Assembly: GCA_021848465.1 (NCBI GenBank)
Contig: JAJZUP010000003.1
Coordinates: 124,001 to 188,000 of the forward strand
DNA length: 64,000 nt
Source of the DNA: Pseudomonadota bacterium
Lineage (GTDB): Bacteria > Pseudomonadota > Gammaproteobacteria > Burkholderiales > Gallionellaceae
Direction of reading: 5' to 3'
Below the pieces are notes generated by a model. It did no database searches and was not told where the DNA came from. It worked only from the letters and a program-made list of their open reading frames with translations. Positions 11,921-25,270 of this stretch are shown here, one piece after another (the stretch's first letter is position 1; every line of letters starts with the position of its first letter). The position numbers and the translations under genes are program-made.

Positions 11921-12265
11921 ATGTTGAATCTAACTGTAGCCCAGCGGCTTGAGCTCAAAGCACGCGCCCACGCACTCAACCCCGTTGTCATCATTGGCAA
12001 TGCCGGGCTGACGCCTTCGGTATTGAATGAAATCGAGCGCAGCCTGAAAAGCCATGATTTGCTGAAAATACGCGTGATGAACAATGACCGCGAAGCAAGG
12101 GATGCCATGATGCAGGAAATCTGTGCTGCGGTTGCGGCTGCCCCGGTTCAGCATATCGGCAAAATACTGATCGTTTACCGGCCACTGGAAATCCAGATCG
12201 CCAAAGTCCCAAAACGCCACAAAGGCAAACCGCTCACCAAGAAACAGCTCGCCAGCAAAAGCTAA
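11921..12265 (+). CDS. yhbY: YhbY-type CRM-domain RNA-binding protein
   Basis: This 114-residue protein is a single CRM domain, a ribosome-associated RNA-binding fold linked to assembly of the 50S subunit. The conserved core is visible: LKARAHALNPVVIIGNAGLT near the start, the KSHDLLKIRV strand, and the GKILIVYRP strand. The last 20 residues are lysine-rich and may bind RNA. AAGGAA sits five bases before the ATG. It is divergent from rlmE, which also acts on the 50S subunit. Confidence 0.92.
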   Translation: MLNLTVAQRLELKARAHALNPVVIIGNAGLTPSVLNEIERSLKSHDLLKIRVMNNDREARDAMMQEICAAVAAAPVQHIGKILIVYRPLEIQIAKVPKRHKGKPLTKKQLASKS

Positions 12266-12282
12266 AACCCTAGCGAAGGGTA

Positions 12283-12343
12283 AAGGGAGAAGGGTAAAAC
12301 CGCCGCTCCGGACGGGGACGCGAGGTTCTCACCCTTCCCCCTT
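12283..12343. repeat. purine/pyrimidine inverted repeat, possible bidirectional terminator
   Basis: AAGGGAGAAGGGTAAAACC (12283-12301) faces GGTTCTCACCCTTCCCCCTT (12324-12343) with about 17 of 20 positions pairing. It fills the 94-bp gap between convergent yhbY and greA. It has no T-run, so it is not a classical intrinsic terminator, but it could block convergent read-through. The GAAGGGT-type composition resembles dispersed intergenic repeats. Confidence 0.45.
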
Positions 12344-12359
12344 CCCGGCTTCTCCGCCA

Positions 12360-12836
12360 TCAGATGTACTGAACCTCAACGATCTCGTACTCGCGCACCC
12401 CGCCAGGCGCCTGCACCTCGGCAATGTCACCTGCAGACTTGCTGATCAATGCGCGCGCAATCGGGGAGCTGATGGAAATTTTGCGCTGGCGGATATCCGC
12501 CTCGTCTTCCCCGACAATCTGGTAGGTCACCACATCGCCGGTGCTCACATCTTCCATGATCACGGTCGCACCGAACACGCAGCGCCCGTCAGCATTAATG
12601 GTTTTCGGATCTATCACTTGCGCGCTGCCCAGCTTGAACTCCAACTCGACAATACGTCCTTCAATAAAAGACTGCTTTTCCTTCGCAGCGTCATACTCGG
12701 CATTTTCGGACAGATCGCCTTGCGCACGCGCCTCGGCGATCGCGTTGATCACTGCTGGACGCTCCACCGTTTTGAGGCGATGCAATTCCTGGCGCAATAA
12801 TTCGGCCCCATTAACGGTTAATGGAATCTTGCTCAT
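12360..12836 (-). CDS. greA: transcript cleavage factor GreA
   Basis: It rescues backtracked RNA polymerase by stimulating cleavage of the nascent RNA. The 158 residues show the N-terminal coiled coil (GAELLRQELHRLKTVERP and on to LSENAEYDAAKEKQ, with the acidic tip) and the C-terminal FKBP-like domain ending in SSPIARALISKSAGD. It starts 10 bp after carB, so it is the third gene of a carA-carB-greA operon. Confidence 0.97.
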   Translation of the reverse strand: MSKIPLTVNGAELLRQELHRLKTVERPAVINAIAEARAQGDLSENAEYDAAKEKQSFIEGRIVELEFKLGSAQVIDPKTINADGRCVFGATVIMEDVSTGDVVTYQIVGEDEADIRQRKISISSPIARALISKSAGDIAEVQAPGGVREYEIVEVQYI

Positions 12837-12846
12837 GATGTTTCCC

Positions 12847-16065
<3,219 letters not shown>

Positions 16066-17190
16066 TTACTTCTTCTCCATAGCCGCGACGAAGCGGTCGA
16101 ACAACGGGGACACATCGTGCGGGCCGGGGCTCGCCTCGGGGTGGCCCTGGAAACAGAACGCCGGCTTGTCGGTCAGCTCGAACCCTTGCAGCGTGCCGTC
16201 GAACAGCGAGACATGCGTCACGCGTGCGTTCTTCGGCAGCGTCGCCGCATCCACCGCAAAACCGTGGTTCTGGCTGGTAATCATCACGCGCTTGCTCTGC
16301 GTGTCCTGCACTGGATGGTTCGCACCGCGGTGGCCAAACTTCATCTTCACGGTCTTGGCCCCTGCGGCCAGCCCCATGATCTGGTGGCCGAGGCAGATGC
16401 CATACAGTGGGATACCGACTTCGAGGAACTTCTGGGTCGCCGCGATGGCATAATCGCACGGCTCCGGATCGCCGGGTCCGTTGGACAGGAACACGCCATC
16501 CGGCTTCATCTTCAGCACTTCGTCGGCGCCGGTCTTGGCCGGCACCACGGTGATGCGGCAACCGCGCTCGGCCAGCATGCGCAGGATGTTGCGCTTCACA
16601 CCGAAGTCATAGGCCACCACATGAAATTTGGCAGTCGCTTGGTCAGCATAGCCCTCGCCCAGCTTCCACTCGCGTTGCTTCCATTCATAAGGCTTGTCGC
16701 AAGTGACCACCTTGGCCAGATCCATGCCGGCCAGACCGGCGAATGCCTTGGCTGCTTTCAGCGCCGCTTCAACATCCTCACCACTGGCGATACAACCATT
16801 CTGCGCGCCCTTGGTACGCAGGATGCGCGTCAGCTTGCGGGTATCGATCCCGGCGATGGCGACGACGTTATTTGCCTTGAGGTATTCGGGCAGGGATTGT
16901 GTTGCGCGGAAATTGCTTACTGTCTGCGACAAGTCGCGGATGATGAGGCCGCTGGCGAACACCTGGCGCGACTCGACATCCTCCGGGTTGCATCCGACAT
17001 TGCCGATATGCGGATAAGTCAGCGTGACGATCTGCTTGCAATAGGACGGATCAGTCAGAATCTCCTGATAGCCGGTGATGGAAGTATTAAACACCACCTC
17101 GCCAACGCTGCTGCCCTCCGCCCCGATGGAAATACCGCGAAACACCGTTCCATCGGCTAAAACAAGGATGGCTGGCTTTGTTTGCGACAC
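16066..17190 (-). CDS. carA: carbamoyl-phosphate synthase, small subunit (glutaminase)
   Basis: It hydrolyses glutamine and channels ammonia to CarB. The class I amidotransferase triad is visible in YGICLGHQ (Cys) and [11 protein letters not shown] (His, Glu). I start it at the GTG at 17190, since AGGAG lies seven bases upstream and the protein then opens [18 protein letters not shown], as in the family (374 residues). A longer frame to 17283 exists but lacks this support. The 200-bp leader before it contains a stable hairpin (17310-17336). Confidence 0.96.
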   Translation of the reverse strand: MSQTKPAILVLADGTVFRGISIGAEGSSVGEVVFNTSITGYQEILTDPSYCKQIVTLTYPHIGNVGCNPEDVESRQVFASGLIIRDLSQTVSNFRATQSLPEYLKANNVVAIAGIDTRKLTRILRTKGAQNGCIASGEDVEAALKAAKAFAGLAGMDLAKVVTCDKPYEWKQREWKLGEGYADQATAKFHVVAYDFGVKRNILRMLAERGCRITVVPAKTGADEVLKMKPDGVFLSNGPGDPEPCDYAIAATQKFLEVGIPLYGICLGHQIMGLAAGAKTVKMKFGHRGANHPVQDTQSKRVMITSQNHGFAVDAATLPKNARVTHVSLFDGTLQGFELTDKPAFCFQGHPEASPGPHDVSPLFDRFVAAMEKK

Positions 17191-17309
17191 TTGAAGCTCC
17201 TGAGATTGAGTGGTACCGGAATCACCTGCAACCTTGCCCTGCGCAAGCCTCCCTCGGAAGACCTTATGCACACAGAGTCCCATGAATTTACAGGCTTATC
17301 CGTAAAGAA

Positions 17310-17336
17310 GCGGGACGAACTGCTGGTTCATCCCGC
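17310..17336 (-). terminator. hairpin between the Gdt1-like gene and carA
   Basis: On the minus strand GCGGGATGAAC pairs with GTTCGTCCCGC around a five-base loop, 11 pairs with one G-U. A short CTTCTTTA stretch follows, which is a poor T-run. It could end the upstream dapB-side transcript or act in the carA leader. The surrounding 17191-17391 gap holds no supported gene. Confidence 0.45.
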
Positions 17337-17391
17337 CCTGAATTGGTGCGTATTATAGCCGAAGCGGAGGTGCCTATCAAACCGGCAAAAA

Positions 17392-17664
17392 TCAGGCATG
17401 CCACATGGTCCAGGCGCCGATCGCAACGAAGCCGAGCCCCGCCAGGTAATGCAATTGTTTTTCACCGATCAGGCTGGAAATCATGCCCCCGAACAGAACC
17501 CCTATTGCCGATGTAGCCACCAGCGCCAGCGCAGCCCCGCAAAAGACCACCCACTTGCTGACCTCCTTATCCGCAGCGAACAGCATCGTTGCGAGCTGCG
17601 TCTTGTCGCCAATTTCCGCAACAAAAACTGCAATGAATACGGCCGAAAAAACTTTCCAGTCCAT
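17392..17664 (-). CDS. TMEM165/Gdt1 family (UPF0016) single-repeat membrane protein
   Basis: This 90-residue protein is almost entirely three hydrophobic helices. The signature E-x-G-D-K-T is present as EIGDKTQLAT about 15 residues from the start. Family members act in manganese or calcium transport out of the cytoplasm. Most have two copies of the motif; single-copy forms like this are expected to work as dimers. I chose the ATG at 17664 because the signature helix then opens the protein; longer frames run back into the upstream gene. It begins 4 bp after the GGDEF-EAL gene. Confidence 0.82.
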   Translation of the reverse strand: MDWKVFSAVFIAVFVAEIGDKTQLATMLFAADKEVSKWVVFCGAALALVATSAIGVLFGGMISSLIGEKQLHYLAGLGFVAIGAWTMWHA

Positions 17665-17668
17665 TGGA

Positions 17669-19852
17669 CTATCCCAGCTTTTGCCGCGGCACCCCAAGAT
17701 GGAAGCCTTGGGCATAATCAACGCCCATCGCGCGCAACGCATCCATAATCTCTTCAGACTCGACAAACTCCGCCACCATCAGCATCCCCAGATCCTGGCA
17801 CAAGTGACTGAGGTTTTTTACCAGAGCGTAATCAATCTTGGAAACCAGGATATTGCGCACGAACTCTCCGTCCAGTTTGACGTATTCGAAGCGCAGCTCG
17901 CGCAAATAATGGAACGAGTTGTAACCGCTGCCGAAATCATCCAGCGCAAATGAAAAGCCGCTGCGGCGCATTTCGGTCAGGAATTTGCGCATGCGCGTCA
18001 TGTCGCCGATCGCATCGCGCTCAAGCAGCTCAAACACCATGCTCTGCGGCGGTATGCCAAGTTCCGCGCACATCTGCTCGGCATAGCCAAGCACGCCACG
18101 GCCCTGGATTTCCTGGGCCGACAGGTTGATGAACAGCTTGCTGGGCGCAGCGCCTGCCGCAAAGTGCTCCTTCAGAACGCGCAACGATTTCTGGATCATC
18201 ACGCGATCCAGCTCGCGCCCCAAGCCGTATTTCTCAATGGTCTCGATGAACGCTCCGGCCGACACCGCCCTGCCATCCGCATCCACCAGCCGCGCCAGCG
18301 TCTCATGGGCAAAAACCTTGCCCGTTGCGCACTCGATGATGGGCTGGAAGTACGGCACGATCGCATCGCTGCGCAAGGCATGGCGCAGCGTTTCGGCATG
18401 ATCGCGCGCCAGGCGGTTCGACTGTATTTTGTCTTCCACCTGCTCCACCGAGCACACGCTGTCCTTGCCAATGGATTTGGCGCGATACAGCCCGATATCA
18501 ACACCGGACATCAGGTCGGACATGTTCTGCGCGTCATGCGGATAGGCAATCAGGCCGATCGAAGTAGTAATGTGGAAGGTTTTTCCATCTGGCGCCTCGA
18601 AGGTGTGTGCTCGCAATTCGTTGCGCAGCTTCTCGGCCACATCATGCGCGCCCAGTTGCGGCGTTTCCGTCAGGATGATGGCGAATTCGTCGCCGCCGAT
18701 GCGGGTGCACAAATCCCCCTTGCGCGTATTCTTGCGCAAGATCTCCGCCACTCCGCACAAGGTGGCATCGCCGCAGGGATGCCCGTATGTATCGTTGATA
18801 TCCTTGAAGTCGTCCAGGTCGAGCATCAGGATCGAGAATTCATGCTTGTGCCGCTCCGAGCGATCGATCTCGTATTCGAGCATTTCGTTGAAATGCCGGC
18901 GGTTATGCAGCCCGGTCAGCGGATCATGTGCCGAATAATACTCAAGCTCAGCCAGGGTCTTGCTCAAGGCCTTGCTGGAGCCCACCACCATCACCATCAC
19001 AGCCAGGATGGAGCGGATCACACTGGCTTCCTGCGCGTTCAGTTTCTGCATCGAGCCGTACGCCACGCCCAGCACGCCCGCCAGGTTCAGGTTGTCGAGT
19101 TCGGGCACGCGCACGGTAATCAGGTCGATGTTGTCGCCTGCCTCGCCGCTGACCTTGGCCGGGATGTCGAACTCCTCAATATCGATCAGGGTGTCGGACG
19201 GCAACTCAAGCTTGACCAGCATTTCACTGACCAGCTTGCTGCGCACCGACACCTTGATTTCCTCCGGGTAATCGCCGAGAAAATACAGATACAGTCCAAG
19301 GCCGTGTTCCTCGGCAAACGCAATGAAGAAAAAGTTGAATGGGAAGATGGCGTGGAAATTGGACAGGATTTGCTGCACAAACACGCGCCACTGCGAAACC
19401 TTTTCATGCGAGATGATGATGTTTTCCAGCACATGGCTCTGGCGCTCAAGCAGGTCCTTTTCAATCAGCGTACCCGCAAGGTTGCCGGCCATCGTATTGA
19501 AGTCGAGCATCACCCGGCGCAGATGCGCATCGCCGATCTCCCATTGCCGCTTGCGCTCCCCGAGCAGCAGCTCCAATGTCTTTTCCAGCCTGCCCGACAG
19601 CGCCATGTCGTTTTGCAGCCGCTGGCGGATTTCATCGCGCTCGGTTGGACTGATATTGATCTTGTCCAGCAACTGGATGGTCTTCTCGTGCCCATCGGCA
19701 ATCTCGGCATTGATCTCGTGCACCAGCGCACCGATGTTGGAGGCAAACAGTTGCGTGCGGGTCTGGTTCTCGATCAGCGAAGCAAAACGCTCCAGCACCT
19801 GCTGGCGCATTTGCTCAAGATTTTGCGGTGCGACTGAAAAGATCGATGGCAT
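17669..19852 (-). CDS. soluble GGDEF-EAL protein with N-terminal helical and GAF-like region
   Basis: This 727-residue protein lacks membrane segments. Residues 1-150 are helical and probably coiled, 150-295 look GAF-like, the GGDEF domain spans about 303-470 (intact GGDEF at 386-390), and an EAL domain about 485-725. The EAL signature reads ETL (517-519), but Glu517, Asn576 (INLS), Glu608, Asp638-Asp639, Lys659 and Glu695 are kept, so phosphodiesterase activity is plausible. GGGAG lies about nine bases before the ATG. It follows the flavodiiron-like gene by 13 bp, suggesting that gene supplies its signal. Confidence 0.88.
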   Translation of the reverse strand: MPSIFSVAPQNLEQMRQQVLERFASLIENQTRTQLFASNIGALVHEINAEIADGHEKTIQLLDKINISPTERDEIRQRLQNDMALSGRLEKTLELLLGERKRQWEIGDAHLRRVMLDFNTMAGNLAGTLIEKDLLERQSHVLENIIISHEKVSQWRVFVQQILSNFHAIFPFNFFFIAFAEEHGLGLYLYFLGDYPEEIKVSVRSKLVSEMLVKLELPSDTLIDIEEFDIPAKVSGEAGDNIDLITVRVPELDNLNLAGVLGVAYGSMQKLNAQEASVIRSILAVMVMVVGSSKALSKTLAELEYYSAHDPLTGLHNRRHFNEMLEYEIDRSERHKHEFSILMLDLDDFKDINDTYGHPCGDATLCGVAEILRKNTRKGDLCTRIGGDEFAIILTETPQLGAHDVAEKLRNELRAHTFEAPDGKTFHITTSIGLIAYPHDAQNMSDLMSGVDIGLYRAKSIGKDSVCSVEQVEDKIQSNRLARDHAETLRHALRSDAIVPYFQPIIECATGKVFAHETLARLVDADGRAVSAGAFIETIEKYGLGRELDRVMIQKSLRVLKEHFAAGAAPSKLFINLSAQEIQGRGVLGYAEQMCAELGIPPQSMVFELLERDAIGDMTRMRKFLTEMRRSGFSFALDDFGSGYNSFHYLRELRFEYVKLDGEFVRNILVSKIDYALVKNLSHLCQDLGMLMVAEFVESEEIMDALRAMGVDYAQGFHLGVPRQKLG

Positions 19853-19865
19853 GCTATGACGCTCC

Positions 19866-20609
19866 CTACGCCATCAGGTCAATGCCGCATTGCAGCTCGC
19901 GGAACCAGGCCAGGAAGTCCTGCACTGCCTTGCCGCGATAAATCGGGCCGTGCTGCGGCGCGATCATCTGCACATCCAGTTTGGCGACACGATCCGCCCA
20001 GATGCGCGCGGCCCGGTTGGAGCACATGTAGCGGCGGTGGAACCCCTCGATGTATTTCAGGTGATCGGCAAAGTCGTCCACGAATACATAGTCCTTGTCC
20101 GTCGGCAGCATGGCGGCCCCGATATCGCCGCTGAACAATATTTTTGCCTCAGGATCGTAGACATTGATCTGCCCTTCGGAATGCAGGAAATGCGCCGGCA
20201 CCAGCTTCAGGTCAAAGCCCGGCGCCACCGGCCAATCCATGCCCTGGTCGGGCACCCCGACAAAGCGGTTCATACCCTTGATGCCGTAGTGCGGCAGGAA
20301 GCGCATCCAGATTTCGGAAACATATACCGGCGCACCGGTCAGCTCGAGCCAGGTAGCCAGACCGCCGACAATGTCGGGGTCCTGGTGGGACAAGACGATG
20401 CCTTGCAGTTGTTGCGGGGAAAGGTAACGCAGCAATTCTGCCAGCACGCGCGGCATCACGCCGAAGCCGCCCGGATCGAGCAGCACGCCGGCATCCGCAT
20501 GCTGGATCAGGTACTGATTGGAGCGCACGCCATCCTCTTCGCCCGGATCGCTCTCGTTCAGCAAAACAAATTTATGCTTGCCCTCCCCGAACAACACGAT
20601 GTTGCGCAT
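19866..20609 (-). CDS. metallo-beta-lactamase-fold, flavodiiron/ODP-like protein
   Basis: The 247 residues form a beta-lactamase-fold domain like the diiron domain of flavodiiron proteins, without the flavodoxin part. The six expected metal ligands can be traced: His75, Asp77 and Asp79 in SHQDPD, His143 in LHSEG, Asp162 in SGDIG, and His220 in APQHG. Flavodiiron enzymes reduce O2 or NO, and stand-alone ODP forms bind O2 as sensors. Because the next gene, 13 bp on, is a soluble GGDEF-EAL protein, a role as an oxygen or NO sensor for c-di-GMP turnover is my inference. The ATG has a strong GGGGGAG site. Confidence 0.78.
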   Translation of the reverse strand: MRNIVLFGEGKHKFVLLNESDPGEEDGVRSNQYLIQHADAGVLLDPGGFGVMPRVLAELLRYLSPQQLQGIVLSHQDPDIVGGLATWLELTGAPVYVSEIWMRFLPHYGIKGMNRFVGVPDQGMDWPVAPGFDLKLVPAHFLHSEGQINVYDPEAKILFSGDIGAAMLPTDKDYVFVDDFADHLKYIEGFHRRYMCSNRAARIWADRVAKLDVQMIAPQHGPIYRGKAVQDFLAWFRELQCGIDLMA

Positions 20610-20649
20610 AGCTCCCCCTCTCCAGAATCGCCCGCAGCGGGCGATACGG

Positions 20650-21453
20650 TTATTTCAGATTCAGCACGTCCTGCATATCGTACAGCCCGGCCTTGTTGGC
20701 TTTCAGAAAACGCGCGGCACGCAAGGCCCCCAGCGCGAATGTCGCACGGCTACTGGCCTTGTGGGTGATCTCGACACGTTCGCCGATGCCGGCAAACAGC
20801 ACCGTATGGTCACCGACGATGTCGCCGCCGCGCACGGTAGCAAAGCCTATCGTGGACGGATCGCGCTCTCCGGTATGTCCTTCGCGGCCGTATACCGCAC
20901 ACTTTTCAAGGTCGCGCCCCAGTGTGCGCGCAATCACCTCGCCCATGCCCAGCGCGGTGCCGGACGGCGCATCCACCTTGTGGCGGTGGTGCGCCTCGAC
21001 GATCTCGATGTCATAGCCTTCGGCAAGCACGCGCGAGGCAGTCTCCAGCAGCTTGAACACCAGGTTCACGCCCACGCTCATGTTGGGGGCGAACACGATG
21101 CCGATCTTTTGCGCAGCCGACCCCAGCGCAGCCTTCTGCTGGGCATTCAGCCCGGTGGTTCCCACCACCATCGCCACCCCGAGGCGCTGGCACACGTCGA
21201 GGTGCAGCATGGTTCCTTCCGGACGCGTGAAGTCGATCAGCACGTCGGCACCGCGCAATGCCGCCTCGACGTCTGCACTGACCAGAACCCCCTCGGCTCC
21301 GCCATAGGCGCTGCTATCCTGCCCGATGCACTTGCTGCTGCCGTGATCCAGTGCCGCATGCAGCACCAGATCGTCTGATTGCGCAATACATTCCAGCAGA
21401 TTCCTGCCCATGCGTCCGGTACACCCGGCCACCGCTACTTTAATTTTGCTCAT
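20650..21453 (-). CDS. dapB: 4-hydroxy-tetrahydrodipicolinate reductase
   Basis: It performs the NAD(P)H-dependent reduction in the lysine and diaminopimelate pathway. The 267 residues show the nucleotide-binding [12 protein letters not shown] near the N-terminus and the catalytic block [16 protein letters not shown]. It overlaps the end of bamE by 14 bp, indicating coupled translation. Confidence 0.97.
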   Translation of the reverse strand: MSKIKVAVAGCTGRMGRNLLECIAQSDDLVLHAALDHGSSKCIGQDSSAYGGAEGVLVSADVEAALRGADVLIDFTRPEGTMLHLDVCQRLGVAMVVGTTGLNAQQKAALGSAAQKIGIVFAPNMSVGVNLVFKLLETASRVLAEGYDIEIVEAHHRHKVDAPSGTALGMGEVIARTLGRDLEKCAVYGREGHTGERDPSTIGFATVRGGDIVGDHTVLFAGIGERVEITHKASSRATFALGALRAARFLKANKAGLYDMQDVLNLK

Positions 21454-21778
21454 GGTTCACCTGTTCGCTGCTCGCCGGCGAGTCATCGACGATGCGCGAC
21501 ACGCTGTCCTTGTCGAAATACAGGATCAGGTGGTGCGATTCGACCAGTTCGCCTTCCTGCGTGAAGCGGTAGACATAATCCCAGCGATTGGGATGAAACG
21601 GATCGCTGACCATTGGCGTGCCCAGCACCGCCTTGACCTGCTGCTGCGTCATGCCGACCTTGATGCGCGCGCGCATCTCAGGGCTGATCAGGTTGCCCTG
21701 CCGGATTTCGACCTTGTGCGGCATGAGCCAACTGCACGAAGCCAGCAATAATGAAACAAGAATGATACCGATACGCAT
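21440..21778 (-). CDS. bamE: outer-membrane assembly lipoprotein BamE
   Basis: A small lipoprotein of the BAM complex that inserts beta-barrels into the outer membrane. The ATG at 21778 opens a signal peptide with lipobox LASC (Cys15), and the 112-residue protein has the SmpA/OmlA pattern: [28 protein letters not shown] and WDYVYRF. Longer in-frame starts upstream have no signal-peptide logic. It overlaps dapB. Confidence 0.93.
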   Translation of the reverse strand: MRIGIILVSLLLASCSWLMPHKVEIRQGNLISPEMRARIKVGMTQQQVKAVLGTPMVSDPFHPNRWDYVYRFTQEGELVESHHLILYFDKDSVSRIVDDSPASSEQVNHEQN

Positions 21779-21878
21779 GGAATTTCCGCCCTTACCAAAA
21801 CGGTAGGCATGATACATCAAACATCGCGGGCAATTCAGCCGCAGATGAGCACGAAGCGCGGACAGCCCGTTGCGCCGG

Positions 21879-24137
21879 TTAACGGCGCAAGATCGTGTCG
21901 AAATCCAACTTCCCGCCACTCCGCTCCAGAACGGCGACTGCCGCAACCGCCGGGATCAGGTTTGCTTCCAGCGCTTCAAGCAACCGCGGGAGATCGTCCA
22001 TCCGGTCTTCGCGGAAGGCAAGCTCAACGGCGGCGGCGGCTTTGTGCAGCGCTCCCGCCTCCAGGGTCCCGGCATCGCCTTTAAGCGAATGCGCCAGGCG
22101 CCGGGCTTCAGCATGAGCACCGTCGGCGATCAGCCCGCGCAATTCCGGCATGGCATGCTCATAGGTGTCATGGAAGTACAACAGTAGCTTGCGCAGGAGT
22201 TTGGCTTTGCCGCTGACCCGCGCCAAAGCCGCCGGAATATCAAATGGCGGAAGCGCATCCGGCAGGCTATCGGCATCGACCCGCATCGGCTGCGCAGCCG
22301 TTTGCCCCGGCACGGGTGACTGCGCGGGCCGCTCTGCGATCCAGCGGCTCAGTGCCGCGGTAAGTTTTTCCGGATCTATCGGCTTGGTGATATGGTCGTT
22401 CATACCGGCATCGAGACTCTTTTCCCGGTCTCCGCTCATGGCATGGGCCGTCATGGCGATGATGGGCAAATCGCGCAAGCGCTCATCGGCGCGGATCTGG
22501 CGAGTCGCAGTCAGTCCGTCCATCACGGGCATCTGGATATCCATCAGCACAAGGTCGAATGCTTCCTCCGTGGCGCGCGCCACGCCCTCGTGGCCATTTA
22601 CCGCAACCTCTACGGAGATGCCGAGGTCGGCCAGCAATTCGCTCGCCAGCTCCCGGTTGATAATATTGTCCTCGACCAGCAGGACGCGCTTTCCCGACAG
22701 GTGAGCCGGAACGCGCCCCTTTTCCCGGCGCGCATGGATACCGGCCTGCCCGCCGAACAGGTTGGCAATCGAATCGATCAGGGTCGATTCGCTGACAGGC
22801 TTGATGAGGAAACCGTCCAACCCGGCATCATCGGCGAGATGCATGACCTCATCCCGTCCGAGCGCCGTAATCATCAGGATCGCAGGTATACGGGAAAGCC
22901 GGCTGTCGGCCCTGATGCGGCGGGAAGCCTCTATCCCGTCCATCCCCGGCATACGCCAGTCCATCAACACCAGGTCGAAAGGCGTTCCGCCTCGGGAGGC
23001 GGCTTCAAGCACCGACAGCGCATCCTCGCCGGAGGCAACCGCTTGCACGGAAAAACCATGGGAACACAGCATGGCGGAAAGCACCTCCCGCGCATTGTCG
23101 CTGTCGTCGACGACCAGCATCCGTTTGCCGCGCAATTCGTCAAGCCTGGTGCGCGCGTCCGGCACCGGCACCTCCCTGGCGATCCCCAGCGTTGCCGTAA
23201 AGGTGAAAGTGCTGCCCTTGCCCGGTTCGCTTTCAGCCCAGATGCGTCCGCCCATCATCTCCACAAGCTGTTTGCTGATGGCAAGCCCCAGACCGGTGCC
23301 GCCATACTTGCGGGTTATCGACGTGTCGGCCTGCGAAAACGACTGGAACAAGGTGGCAAGCTGCTGCGGGGTCATGCCCATGCCGGTATCCTGTACCGAG
23401 AAGCGCAGCCGCGCCTGCTGCGCATCCTCATCTTCCAGGATCACCGTAACCAGGATTTCGCCCTGCTCGGTGAATTTGACCGCATTGTTGACCAGGTTGA
23501 TGAGTATCTGGCTCAAGCGCAAGGAGTCGCCAACCAGGTACCTGGGTGTTTTTCCAGCCACCGAAAATACGATCTCGATGCCTTTTTGCTCGGCTTTCAA
23601 ACCGACGATGTCGGCGAGGCTGCCCAGCATTTCGTCCAGCGAAAACATCGCATGCTCCAGCGTCAGCTTGCCGGCCTCGATCTTGGAAAAATCCAGGATG
23701 TCATTGACGATGCCGAGCAGTGCCTTGGCTGCGTTATCGATCTTGACCAGATACCCCTGCTGCTTCGGGCTCATGTCGGTGCGCAGGGCCAGATGCGTCA
23801 TGCCAATGATGGCATTCATCGGCGTGCGGATTTCATGGCTCATGTTGGCGAGGAAGTCGCTCTTGGTGCGGCTGGCCTCTTCGGCAACCTGCTGTGCACG
23901 ATTGGCCTTGTCTATCATGCACAGCAATTCGGCATTGACGCTTTCCAGCTCACGGGTGCGCGCATCTACACTTTTTTGCAAGGTGATATTGCGCTCGAAA
24001 AGCGAGTAGGAACTACCGGTATCGTTCACGCTGCGCTCCACCCGGTCCATCAGCACTTTGTTGATTTTGGACTGGGCAGCGAGTTGCCTTTCAAGTCGGG
24101 CGATACGCTCTTCCTGGGTAAGGGAACCGTTATCCAT
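21879..24137 (-). CDS. hybrid histidine kinase with two receiver domains and Hpt (NahK-like partner of the FIST protein)
   Basis: The 752 residues run: an N-terminal coiled coil (1-90) without sensor or membrane segment, dimerisation helix with His101 in [11 protein letters not shown], ATPase domain about 150-340, a receiver with [11 protein letters not shown], a second receiver with [11 protein letters not shown], and a C-terminal Hpt domain with phospho-acceptor His in [10 protein letters not shown]. It can therefore run a full internal phosphorelay. The start is 2 bp after the FIST gene stop, with GGGGAG overlapping it. In NosP systems the FIST hemoprotein controls such a co-encoded kinase; here that pairing is inferred from gene order. 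Confidence 0.9.
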   Translation of the reverse strand: MDNGSLTQEERIARLERQLAAQSKINKVLMDRVERSVNDTGSSYSLFERNITLQKSVDARTRELESVNAELLCMIDKANRAQQVAEEASRTKSDFLANMSHEIRTPMNAIIGMTHLALRTDMSPKQQGYLVKIDNAAKALLGIVNDILDFSKIEAGKLTLEHAMFSLDEMLGSLADIVGLKAEQKGIEIVFSVAGKTPRYLVGDSLRLSQILINLVNNAVKFTEQGEILVTVILEDEDAQQARLRFSVQDTGMGMTPQQLATLFQSFSQADTSITRKYGGTGLGLAISKQLVEMMGGRIWAESEPGKGSTFTFTATLGIAREVPVPDARTRLDELRGKRMLVVDDSDNAREVLSAMLCSHGFSVQAVASGEDALSVLEAASRGGTPFDLVLMDWRMPGMDGIEASRRIRADSRLSRIPAILMITALGRDEVMHLADDAGLDGFLIKPVSESTLIDSIANLFGGQAGIHARREKGRVPAHLSGKRVLLVEDNIINRELASELLADLGISVEVAVNGHEGVARATEEAFDLVLMDIQMPVMDGLTATRQIRADERLRDLPIIAMTAHAMSGDREKSLDAGMNDHITKPIDPEKLTAALSRWIAERPAQSPVPGQTAAQPMRVDADSLPDALPPFDIPAALARVSGKAKLLRKLLLYFHDTYEHAMPELRGLIADGAHAEARRLAHSLKGDAGTLEAGALHKAAAAVELAFREDRMDDLPRLLEALEANLIPAVAAVAVLERSGGKLDFDTILRR

Positions 24138-24139
24138 CC

Positions 24140-25270
24140 TTACTCCCCGATGGCAATCCCGGTCAGCGTCTGGTTGACGTGGATACCGTTGAATTGTTCC
24201 CCGTATGTCGAAAAGCCGAAGAAATCGACATCCTTGAGCACTTTCCCGGCCTGCTCCGTCAAGCCTTTTTGCTGGAGCTCCAGGCGCCGGAGGATGCAAT
24301 CGCAACCGAGAATGATTTTAAGCGTGGGCAACTCCTTGCGCAGTCCGGCAAGATTCTCGGCCAGATTTTCCACCAGATCCTTGCCTCGCCCCACCGTGAG
24401 CACCAGCCCATCGTCGATTGCGCAAAAGAACGTCAGGCTGCCATCCGGATTCACTTTCTGGATCGAACGCACATGATATTCCCCGCCGATCTTCAGCATG
24501 ACCGGATGTGCGGCAAAAATCTGGGGATTCAATTCGGTGATGCGCAACCCCACCGCGTTGGCATATTCCTCCGCAGCGGGGCCACCATTGATCTCGGTGA
24601 CGGTACGCGAGGCACAATCACTCGCGGTAATAACCAGGCGAATACCCGTCGGTTCGAAGTGCTGTATCTGGAATGACCTGAACGGCAGCGTTGTCTCAAA
24701 CAAGGCAAGCACCGCAGCATCCGTGTAAAACCTGCCGTCGCAATAAACGTGCGTCTCCTTGAATGCGAGATCGTCGCCCGCCGACCCGCCAAACAGGGTC
24801 ACCCCGCAAAGCATATTGTGCAGCGTAGCCACCACTTGCTCTTCAAGCATGGAGAGACCATCGACCAGCAACAGACTGAACATTCTGGCAGGATCGAAAT
24901 CCGCACTCAGCTTCAACCCCGAGCGCAAATCCTGCGCAAGGCTTTTTCCCTCTGCGACACCGAACCGGCTCAGGGAATCAATCAGTTTTGGATGTACGAC
25001 AAGCTGCGCTGAACTCAAACTGATCCCGACCATGCCGCCTTCCATGTAACCGGCACTTGAAGTGATCTCCCCCGCGGTCGTACACCCGATCACCGGACAG
25101 GCGAACACGCCTTGCAGCGCCCGTTCCAGTGCGACCAGATCATATTTCGAAGAGGCATAAAAAATAACGATGGCAGCATCCGGTTGCCGGATGGCATCGG
25201 CTATTTCGCGAACAGCATGCTCTGGATCGGAGGAAAAAGATTCGCCTTTTCTCACGCTCAAATTCGACAT
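24140..25270 (-). CDS. FIST-domain sensor, NosP-like
   Basis: The 376 residues carry FIST_N ([19 protein letters not shown], then CTTAGEI, then GGSAGDD) and FIST_C domains, the latter ending with the typical [23 protein letters not shown] proteins bind small ligands. The NosP subgroup binds heme and nitric oxide and is usually encoded with a hybrid histidine kinase that controls c-di-GMP or biofilm outputs. The 2-bp spacing to a hybrid kinase fits that subgroup. Heme binding cannot be shown from sequence alone. Confidence 0.85.
   Translation of the reverse strand: MSNLSVRKGESFSSDPEHAVREIADAIRQPDAAIVIFYASSKYDLVALERALQGVFACPVIGCTTAGEITSSAGYMEGGMVGISLSSAQLVVHPKLIDSLSRFGVAEGKSLAQDLRSGLKLSADFDPARMFSLLLVDGLSMLEEQVVATLHNMLCGVTLFGGSAGDDLAFKETHVYCDGRFYTDAAVLALFETTLPFRSFQIQHFEPTGIRLVITASDCASRTVTEINGGPAAEEYANAVGLRITELNPQIFAAHPVMLKIGGEYHVRSIQKVNPDGSLTFFCAIDDGLVLTVGRGKDLVENLAENLAGLRKELPTLKIILGCDCILRRLELQQKGLTEQAGKVLKDVDFFGFSTYGEQFNGIHVNQTLTGIAIGE

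Noticed and set aside
17669-19852. Calling the EAL domain inactive because the motif reads ETL
   Set aside because: The metal-binding and catalytic residues elsewhere in the domain are kept, so inactivity is not supported.
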